From an uncultured Flavobacteriales bacterium (GTDB lineage Bacteria; Bacteroidota; Bacteroidia; Flavobacteriales_D; Sanyastnellaceae): 7,507 nt of DNA. This document shows positions 1 through 6,050 of this stretch, in pieces. The stretch covers positions 1 through 7,507 of the forward strand of contig CALKHD010000048.1 in the NCBI GenBank assembly GCA_938092195.1, written 5' to 3'. The notes beneath the pieces are model-generated. The model was given only the letters and a program-made list of their open reading frames with translations, searched no databases and was not told where the DNA came from. The position numbers and the translations under genes were made by a program. Positions within the stretch are counted from its first letter, which is position 1. Each line of letters begins with the position of its first letter.

Positions 1-150
1 AGCGGGGGCTTCTTCAGCAGCAGGAGCCTCCTCAGCGGGAGCTTCTTCAGCAGCAGGAGCCTCCTCAGCGGGAGCTTCTTCAGCAGCAGGAGCCTCCTCA
101 GCGGGAGCTTCTTCGGCAGCAGGAGCCTCCTTGGCAGGAGCTTCTTCGGC
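1..150 (-). repeat. 33-bp in-frame tandem repeat coding for EEAPAEEAPAA units
   Basis: Four 33-bp units lie at 1-33, 34-66, 67-99 and 100-132, followed by a diverged partial unit at 133-150. The units at 34-66 and 67-99 look identical; 1-33 differs by one base and 100-132 by a few. The period is a multiple of three, so copy-number change keeps the reading frame. Similarity at the DNA level, not only the protein level, suggests recent expansion by slippage or unequal recombination. The array may continue past the left edge, so the copy number is a minimum. Confidence 0.9.
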
Positions 151-276
151 TTTCGATTCTGGTTCGGGGTTGGCCTCGGGCGTTGCCGCCTCTTGGGCCT
201 CCTGCGGTTGATCCGCAGCAGCGTCGTTAGACGCATTTGCCTGGTCTTCAGGCTTTTGGTTTTCTTCGGTCATCAT
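1..276 (-). CDS. Acidic Ala/Glu/Pro-repeat protein, N-terminal part only (cut by left edge)
   Basis: This is the first 92 codons of a gene that continues beyond the left edge. Two ATG codons stand side by side (276 and 273); an in-frame TGA lies 24 bases upstream of the first, so the start must be here. The visible protein begins MMTEENQKPEDQANASND, has an acidic Gln/Glu/Pro-rich stretch to about residue 46, and then repeats EEAPAEEAPAA to the edge. There is no signal peptide or membrane segment, so the part seen is probably cytoplasmic and disordered. Such tails precede folded domains in several Bacteroidota proteins (DUF349-type proteins are one possibility), but nothing visible identifies the domain, and I assign no function. 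It lies 139 bp downstream of the large SPOR gene on the same strand and seems to have its own promoter. The coding call is firm; the identity is unknown. Confidence 0.8.
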   Translation of the reverse strand, partial: MMTEENQKPEDQANASNDAAADQPQEAQEAATPEANPEPESKAEEAPAKEAPAAEEAPAEEAPAAEEAPAEEAPAAEEAPAEEAPAAEEAPA

Positions 277-300
277 GTCCGAAGGGAGTTTTGTATCTCA

Positions 301-317
301 ATGGATGCGCCATCCAT
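301..317. other. Perfect 7-bp inverted repeat with 3-base loop in the leader
   Basis: ATGGATG (301-307) and CATCCAT (311-317) are perfect inverted repeats around a three-base CGC loop. The element lies 24 bases upstream of the ATG at 276, within the predicted 5' untranslated region of the left-hand gene. It could form an RNA hairpin or be a small protein-binding palindrome. It has no T-run after it and does not look like a terminator. Confidence 0.4.
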
Positions 318-334
318 CTCGAGTTGTTGAATAA

Positions 335-365
335 GGGGCGTTTGGCGCGTGCCCCAAAAAGGGGC
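335..365 (-). promoter_or_regulatory. Mutually exclusive G/C hairpins between the two minus-strand genes
   Basis: Reading the minus strand, GCCCC (365-361), TTTTT, GGGGC (355-351), an 11-base spacer and GCCCC (339-335) follow one another. The central GGGGC can pair with either flanking GCCCC, giving two competing 5-bp stems with loops of 5 and 11 bases. The first hairpin has no following T-tract and the second is followed only by TTATT, so neither is a convincing intrinsic terminator for the large gene ending at 416. The pairing is seen in sequence; any regulatory role is inferred. Confidence 0.35.
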
Positions 366-366
366 G

Positions 367-374
367 CAAAAATA
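367..374 (-). promoter_or_regulatory. Candidate Bacteroidota -7 element (TATTTTTG) for the left-hand gene
   Basis: The minus strand reads TATTTTTG here, an exact match to the TAnnTTTG -7 consensus of Bacteroidota primary sigma factors. No clear TTG -33 element stands about 20 bases upstream. Transcription would begin near 360, leaving a leader of about 85 bases before the ATG at 276. The site lies only 42 bases beyond the stop of the large gene, so the left-hand gene is probably not purely dependent on read-through. Confidence 0.5.
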
Positions 375-415
375 GGGGGAATCCGCTGATTATCCGAATG
401 ATTGAGGCTTGATTC

Positions 416-3400
416 TCAATTGCCGCCACTTTCAATGAGCCGGGCTTGGTCAAACCCCATCTCTTTGGCCCGATTCAACCACGATTGTGCTTCTGCTTGA
501 CTGGGGCTCTTTCGCGTGATGTATCGGGTGAACCCTTGCTCCCGCAAAGAACGAATTCCCCAATCCAAAGGCGCATCCAAAATGGCATTCGCCAGCCGCA
601 CAGGAATGGTGCTTGAGTATTCACCCAGCTCGACCTCCCAGCCCACGTTCACTCGTTCAGAATCTTCATCTTGGATAACCTCTTGTTCTGGGCCGGTTTC
701 TGTTGGGGCGGCCTCCCCCATTCCCGCCAAGGACCCGACAGCCGTTGTGCTGGCTTCGAGAAGCGGGATGCGCTTGCCGTTGATGTAGACCACGACAAAG
801 GCATCTTCTCTGCCATCCAAGCGCAAGTCATCGCGGTGCTCCGCTGCACTTTGCTCATCTTCAAATCGACCAGAAAACAACCTCAACCAACCGTCAGTGC
901 CCGCATCCTCTCGGGTCAATGTCCCAAGTTTGGCCACAGCATTTTCATCGGGAACCCCACGGAAAGCCCCCACTTGAACACTGTATACCCGCCCTCTGAT
1001 GTTGTTCCAGGTGGGAATCTCTTGGGCTGTAGACGGCGCATTTGTCCTGGATGCCGCCCCAGCAGGATCGGCTGCTGATCCTCTCGATCCCTGCGGATCA
1101 TTGAACGCTGTGGCTGCTGCAGAGACCTGTTGATCCACCCTTTCTTGAACCAGTTCATCCACAGGGGGTCGAGAAGCCCTCAACCGCTCTCCGTCGACAA
1201 ACCTGACTACAAACGCATCCTCGTAGCCCAAAGACCTGATGGCGTCTCTTGCCACCACTGCTGGATCATAGGCATCAAAACTTCCCGCCATGTAGCGGGT
1301 GATCCCATTGGACAACGATTGAGCCCACATGGGATTAAAGGCTGCAAACAGGGCAGCAGGAAGTGCCTTTCTAAAAGCTCCAATCTGAATCTTGTACTCC
1401 ACCCCATCCATGCGCGGGGCACCCGATTCAACCGCGAACGTTTCGGCTGCAGAATTTCCATCGCTCAAGTCCAAAGGAGCCGATCCTAAAATGGCCCGCT
1501 CCATGGCCACGCGGTCAATTGGCCGAATGGCGACTCCACTCCCCGATGACGCCCCTTGCCCCACCACTTCCGCTGCGGGCAACACCACGCCAAAGGCCGA
1601 GGCCCTGCGCTCATTCGCATCGTTGAGGGACGAGTTGTTCAACCCGGTGGAAGCCGAGGCAATCGATTCATCTGCAACCACCTCCACGGATTCGACCGCT
1701 GCCCCCTCAGCGGTATCATTAGCGGTATCATCAGCGGACCGATCAGCGGACACTGCATCACGAGAGCTGCCTGATTCGCCCTCAGACTGAGAGGTTGGCG
1801 ACATTGCAGAATCCGCCAACGGTTCAGATGACATGATCATGCGGTTTTCAAAGCCCCGTATATCGGCTCCTTCCAAAGCTTCCCGGACATCTCGCTCAGC
1901 AAAAAAGAGTGACTTCTCCCACCGACTCAATTTTGAACCAGACAATCCATTGTCTTCGTTCCGACTTCTGACTCTCCTCCATTCCGACCACGCTGCAATC
2001 AACTCCAAGTCCTCTGGCAGCCATGAATTCTCCCCGATAGCCCCACCTCCATCTGCACTTGTGACTTCAACTGACCGGTCAAGCAGCCTGATCCATTCCG
2101 CCACTTCTTCTTCTGTGGCATTGTCAAAAAATGGAACCACCTCCAATTCAGTAGACCCTTTGATTTCAACCAAACCCTCTGCATCTGCTGTAGACCGGAG
2201 CCCGGTCGGGTCTGCACGCTCCCCATCGACCGCTTGCACGACATCTTTCTCGGTCTCTGTCTGGACTTGTGCCTCTTGCCTCTCCTTCTCTTCTTCTTCT
2301 AAAACCTCAGACTGAGCCGCAACAGCCACAGAAGTCTCTGTAGCAGCAGCAGACAGGATTGGCCACTGCTCATCCCATTCCAATGACAAGGCGTTCCAAG
2401 CAGCCGCGGCCTTCAATGCCAAATCTTCTCTTTTCTCTTGGGCCAAAAAGCGCGCCTCATCGTCCAGCCTACGCTGAGGAAATTCAAGTTCATGAAGCCG
2501 CATGGCTTCAGATGCAGCTTGAGCTTCGACCAACAATGCTGAAAGTCCATTGACGCGCTGCGCCTCATCCGACCCAAAAGAAAGGCCCGACAATCCGTCC
2601 AGTTCCTGTTCGATCTGAAGGCCTTTGGCTTCTTCGCTTTCCACCCATTCATCCAGCTCCTCCAACATCGCTCCCCGAAGGTCCAGGTAAACCGATTTCA
2701 ATTCTGGCTCTATGGAACTCAAGTCATCCAACGTCAGCACCATGGGCAGCCCAGATCCTCCAGAAGCCTCCGCAAATTCATCCCATGCGCGACTGACTTT
2801 GCGAGAATCCGAGATGCGCCTGGCCCAAGCTGAGGCCACCTGCGCGTCCGAAGCAGCCATGTCAGGCCCTGAATTTTTGGTGCTTGAATTGGGGAATACA
2901 AATCCAATCAACGTTGTCTCATCGTCATCCCCAAATGGGTCAGCCGCGATGGGAACCCAGTCCAAACTACCCTGAGCGTCATCGGGGACATCCACCTCTT
3001 CACTCGCCATGCTCTCTTCGCCCAGAGTCGTCTCGGATTCACCATTGGTTGAAGCGGCTTGGGCTTCGACGGCTGCGGCTTGCTCCGCTTGGATTTCTGA
3101 TGCGGCTTCGGCAGCAGCGAGCGCTTGGGCAGCGGCGGCTTCTTCCGCTTCGAGTTCAGCTGCAGCTAAGGCAGCAGCAGCGGCGGCTTCTTCGGCTTCG
3201 AGTTCAGCTGCAGCGAGGGCTGCGGCAGCGGCGGCTTCTTCGGCTTCGAGTTCAGCTGCAGCGAGGGCTGAAGCAGCGGCGGCGGCAGTTTTTTCGGCTT
3301 CAAGTTCTGCTGCAGCTTCGGCGATGACCATGGAATCGGCCATCATTTCGGCCCGTGCCTCGAGCCAAACATTTTCGTTTCTGGCCCACTGTTGCTCCTG

Positions 3401-5899
3401 TCTGCTCAGCCATTCTCCCCTCCAACCAGCGCGTTCTTTCCTAGACCATGCCTCATTCGACGCATCCAATCCGAGGCTCCATTCTTCCATGAGGGCATCG
3501 CCTTCCTGGACCTTCAATACCCCCAAGCTTTCATCCACACCTTTTACGCCGCGCCTGGCATCCACCCAATCTGCCCAACGCATCATCAGTGACTCCAGAT
3601 TGGTGCCCCCTGAGTCCAACAACTCCCTGAGGGCCAGTTTTTCTCTTCTTCCGGCCATGGCGGCCTCCCCTGCCACTTTGGCCAACGATGCTTTTGAAGC
3701 GCTTTGAACGGCGTAGCTCCAGGTATCCAACATGTTTCGAATCCCTTCAAAATCGGCACCATCCTTCAGGGATGCATCCACGAGGTCGGCTTCGGGGTGC
3801 CAAGACTCTAAGTCCTCCATGAGGTCATAAATCTCCCCAGCTGTGGCCATGTCAGGAGCATCCAAAAAGACTGTCTCCAATTCTAAGATTCGCTGCAATT
3901 TGTTCTCCCACAGCGCCACCAAAGCTTCTTCATCTTGAACCCGCCATGCATCAATGTGCTCTTGACTTGGAGATGGCTGATTTTCAAAAATGAACACCCC
4001 CCTTTCCTCTGGAGAAAGGCCAGCACTCTCCTTCATCAGTTGGCTCACATCATCCTCTGCATCAACACTTTCCGAAGCGATGGCTTCTGCATTGGTGTCC
4101 ATCTGTTCCTGGTCCCTTGCGCTCACTTGTCCTTCTGAAGCATCACCATCCAGACTTTCTTGTCCATCCAAATCTTCTGTCCGAGAAAGCGCAGGGTCAG
4201 AAGACATCCCGTTTTCATCCACCAAGTCGTCAACCACCAAGTCAGCCGTTTGGTCATCCCCGACAGGACTGTCTTGCGGGGTTGAAGGGTTGACCGCGGC
4301 CGGAGCTTCCTCCACCGCTTCCTCCAGCGCTTCCTCTGTGGTCTCTTCATTGGTCTCTGCCAAGGCCTGTTCAGAAGCCTCGAGGGCAGCCTGACTCTCC
4401 TCAGGTTGAATCTGTTTGGATACCCATGCGCTCCAGCCCAATGCCGATGCTGAATATTCAGAAGGCACATCGGATTCTGAACCCACTTCGCCTTCTGGAC
4501 CTTCTGGGTTTGAACTGGAAGAATCCTTGGGGCCTTCATCCATTCGCCCCTCTGCTTCCGCCTGCAAGTCGGCGAGCATGGCCCAGTCTTGCTCTACCCG
4601 CTCCACCATGGTCCAACCTGAACCCTGCTTTTGAAGCTCCCAAGCTGTATCCACAGAACCAAAAGCTTCGGACACAATTTGACCCGAACCGTCTTCCAAG
4701 ACCCAGCGAACTCCCGCTCCACCCGGCTCTTCGTTCAAAGAGACATGATTGGATGGGCTTTGTCCCAAGTCCAATTCCCGAATGACTTCTCCATTTTCAT
4801 AGACGCGCAGGATGAGGCTCTCCGACTCGACTTCTTCCTCCATCCAAGCAACACTGCCAGCCACAAAAGGCTGGTCACTCAGGGCCACCCTGAAAGCATG
4901 CACCCTCCCACCAGCCGCCGCTCGGTTGGAGGCAAACCAAGCCCCGCCATCTGGCTCTGGAATAAAGAAAGCGTCGTCGTTCACAGAATTGATGGGAAAA
5001 GGCAACCGGTAAGGCTCACCCTGTGGCTGGCCTTGTGCCCAACCCACCGCATAGATGTCCAGTCCCCCCAATCCACCCGGACGGTTCGATGAGAAATAAA
5101 GCACCCCATCCGGAGAGAGGTAAGCATCCCGCTCATCAAATTCCGTATTCACCGCATCAGACAGCCTCTCTGTGGCACCGTATTCGCCCCCACTGAGTGA
5201 AATGCGAAACAGGTCCCACCCCATCTGCCCCTTCTTTCCCAAAGACGAAAACACAAGAAGGGTGTCCCCATCGTGAAAAGCCATTCGCTCTGCAGAAGTT
5301 TTGAGATCGGCCTTCGATCGGAGCGCAGAGGGCACATTGACCAGCCTCAAACCCGGGGTTTCTGGCCGATAGAATCGAAATGCCGCATCTGGATCTGCGG
5401 AAATCCGATCCAAGACCTCCAAACCAACGGCTTCATCTGGCGACCATACAGCAGCACCGCACATTGTGGCCCACAACTCTGCCTTTTCCTTGAACAGCCC
5501 CTTTTTTCCTGCAGCATTTAAATACGCGGCATACAGGTCTCGGGCCCGATCAAAATCATATTCCAATTGGGCAAGTCGAGCTCGATGAAATTCCAAATCC
5601 ACATCCGAGCATCCCATCCTGTTTGCGATTCGCAGGTGACGCCTCGCCAATGCCATTTGGCCCGGCTCGGCCAAAGCACATCCCGCCAATCGGCCATGCA
5701 AGCATCCCTCTTCAGGAAACAAACTCACCAACTTTTCATATTCCGGCTGGGCTTCGGTCAGCTGGCCAGCTGAATAAGCCCGTTCCGCCCTTTCTCGCAA
5801 TTCTTCTTTGCCTCGCCCTTCTTGAGCGCTCAAGTTCAGCGCACACAGCGCCAACAGCCCCACCATGAGCACCCTGCGGCACCCGAGGTGAAACCCCAT
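416..5899 (-). CDS. Giant secreted TPR-PD40 protein with Ala/Glu repeats and three C-terminal SPOR-type domains
   Basis: I do not recognise this as a named protein. The open frame extends to an ATG at 6058, but I place the start at 5899 because MGFHLGCRRVLMVGLL begins a typical signal peptide, cleaved after about residue 25 (NLSA|QE). The longer versions add a basic stretch, place the signal internally and overlap pruA. Residues below count from this start (about 1827 in all). Residues 32-129 are TPR-like helices. Residues 211-339 carry WD40-like PD40 repeats, with LSPDGVLYFSSNRPGG at 261-276. Residues 446-637 form an acidic Ser/Glu/Asp linker. Helical segments at 637-857, 1015-1187 and 1252-1357 flank Ala/Glu repeats at 859-950. 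SPOR domains lie at 1500-1571 (YKIQIGAFRK) and 1635-1713 (YSVQVGAFRG), and a weaker copy at 1751-1823 (WEVELGEYSS). SPOR domains bind septal peptidoglycan lacking stem peptides, and PD40 folds into a propeller. A periplasmic, wall-bound scaffold is therefore likely; its partner and process are unknown. No frameshift or internal stop is present. Confidence 0.92.
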   Translation of the reverse strand: MGFHLGCRRVLMVGLLALCALNLSAQEGRGKEELRERAERAYSAGQLTEAQPEYEKLVSLFPEEGCLHGRLAGCALAEPGQMALARRHLRIANRMGCSDVDLEFHRARLAQLEYDFDRARDLYAAYLNAAGKKGLFKEKAELWATMCGAAVWSPDEAVGLEVLDRISADPDAAFRFYRPETPGLRLVNVPSALRSKADLKTSAERMAFHDGDTLLVFSSLGKKGQMGWDLFRISLSGGEYGATERLSDAVNTEFDERDAYLSPDGVLYFSSNRPGGLGGLDIYAVGWAQGQPQGEPYRLPFPINSVNDDAFFIPEPDGGAWFASNRAAAGGRVHAFRVALSDQPFVAGSVAWMEEEVESESLILRVYENGEVIRELDLGQSPSNHVSLNEEPGGAGVRWVLEDGSGQIVSEAFGSVDTAWELQKQGSGWTMVERVEQDWAMLADLQAEAEGRMDEGPKDSSSSNPEGPEGEVGSESDVPSEYSASALGWSAWVSKQIQPEESQAALEASEQALAETNEETTEEALEEAVEEAPAAVNPSTPQDSPVGDDQTADLVVDDLVDENGMSSDPALSRTEDLDGQESLDGDASEGQVSARDQEQMDTNAEAIASESVDAEDDVSQLMKESAGLSPEERGVFIFENQPSPSQEHIDAWRVQDEEALVALWENKLQRILELETVFLDAPDMATAGEIYDLMEDLESWHPEADLVDASLKDGADFEGIRNMLDTWSYAVQSASKASLAKVAGEAAMAGRREKLALRELLDSGGTNLESLMMRWADWVDARRGVKGVDESLGVLKVQEGDALMEEWSLGLDASNEAWSRKERAGWRGEWLSRQEQQWARNENVWLEARAEMMADSMVIAEAAAELEAEKTAAAAASALAAAELEAEEAAAAAALAAAELEAEEAAAAAALAAAELEAEEAAAAQALAAAEAASEIQAEQAAAVEAQAASTNGESETTLGEESMASEEVDVPDDAQGSLDWVPIAADPFGDDDETTLIGFVFPNSSTKNSGPDMAASDAQVASAWARRISDSRKVSRAWDEFAEASGGSGLPMVLTLDDLSSIEPELKSVYLDLRGAMLEELDEWVESEEAKGLQIEQELDGLSGLSFGSDEAQRVNGLSALLVEAQAASEAMRLHELEFPQRRLDDEARFLAQEKREDLALKAAAAWNALSLEWDEQWPILSAAATETSVAVAAQSEVLEEEEKERQEAQVQTETEKDVVQAVDGERADPTGLRSTADAEGLVEIKGSTELEVVPFFDNATEEEVAEWIRLLDRSVEVTSADGGGAIGENSWLPEDLELIAAWSEWRRVRSRNEDNGLSGSKLSRWEKSLFFAERDVREALEGADIRGFENRMIMSSEPLADSAMSPTSQSEGESGSSRDAVSADRSADDTANDTAEGAAVESVEVVADESIASASTGLNNSSLNDANERRASAFGVVLPAAEVVGQGASSGSGVAIRPIDRVAMERAILGSAPLDLSDGNSAAETFAVESGAPRMDGVEYKIQIGAFRKALPAALFAAFNPMWAQSLSNGITRYMAGSFDAYDPAVVARDAIRSLGYEDAFVVRFVDGERLRASRPPVDELVQERVDQQVSAAATAFNDPQGSRGSAADPAGAASRTNAPSTAQEIPTWNNIRGRVYSVQVGAFRGVPDENAVAKLGTLTREDAGTDGWLRLFSGRFEDEQSAAEHRDDLRLDGREDAFVVVYINGKRIPLLEASTTAVGSLAGMGEAAPTETGPEQEVIQDEDSERVNVGWEVELGEYSSTIPVRLANAILDAPLDWGIRSLREQGFTRYITRKSPSQAEAQSWLNRAKEMGFDQARLIESGGN
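1703..1750 (-). repeat. 12-bp tandem repeat (four units) in the Ser/Asp linker of the large gene
   Basis: Four consecutive 12-base units encode SADR, SADD, TAND and TAEG. On the plus strand the core AGCGGTATCAT or AGCGGAC recurs every 12 bases. The units preserve frame and lie in the disordered linker just before the first SPOR domain, where length changes should be tolerated. Confidence 0.7.
3059..3325 (-). repeat. 48-bp in-frame repeat coding for 16-residue Ala/Glu helical units
   Basis: Three nearly identical units of LAAAELEAEEAAAAAA occupy 3122-3265, with leucines exactly 16 residues apart; diverged copies flank them on both sides. The protein stretch is almost wholly Ala, Glu and Leu, predicting a long continuous helix, either a coiled coil or a rigid single helix, in the middle of the secreted protein. 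Two of the units are very close at DNA level (about 3185-3280), suggesting recent duplication. Confidence 0.85.
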
Positions 5900-6025
5900 T
5901 TTCACGCGCACTTTCCATAAGGGCGACATGTTGGCAAATTGCGGCGGCATTCGTGTTCTGCGCGCAGGAAAGACCGGGGTTTTCAACAGGAAGAGCCTGA
6001 CCCTTTTCATGGTCTTCTCCACCGC

Positions 6026-6033
6026 TACCTTTG
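6026..6033 (+). promoter_or_regulatory. Candidate Bacteroidota -7 element (TACCTTTG) for pruA
   Basis: TACCTTTG matches the TAnnTTTG consensus exactly and ends 17 bases before the pruA ATG at 6051. The predicted transcript would start near 6040 with a leader of only about 11 bases and no Shine-Dalgarno sequence, which is not unusual in Bacteroidota. The -33 region is weak, with only a TTTT at 6004-6007. I found no good TAnnTTTG element on the opposite strand for the large gene in 5900-6100; the best, GCAATTTG near 5935-5942, has two mismatches. Confidence 0.45.
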
Positions 6034-6050
6034 CACCCAATCGATTCACC

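Noticed and set aside
1..150. Regular repeats that might suggest a CRISPR array
   Set aside because: Units are directly adjacent with no unique spacers and encode an in-frame protein repeat.
349..367. Intrinsic terminator for the large gene
   Set aside because: The GCCCC-TTTTT-GGGGC hairpin keeps its T-run in the loop, not after the stem, so it lacks the usual terminator tail on this strand.
3009..3707. A 232-residue plus-strand open frame rich in Ala and Ser opposite the Ala/Glu repeats
   Set aside because: It is an antisense shadow: the GC-rich repeat lacks stop codons in several frames. The minus-strand frame here is part of a 5.5-kb gene with recognisable domains on both sides.
5822..5899. 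Lipoprotein signal for the large protein
   Set aside because: The only nearby cysteines do not follow a lipobox; the residue before the cysteine in LLALC is Leu, not Gly, Ala or Ser, so an ordinary signal peptide fits better.
6009..6050. Upstream in-frame ATG at 6009 as the pruA start
   Set aside because: It adds 14 residues not typical of the family and would place the TACCTTTG element inside the coding region; MPNAFFQVP at 6051 matches known N-termini.
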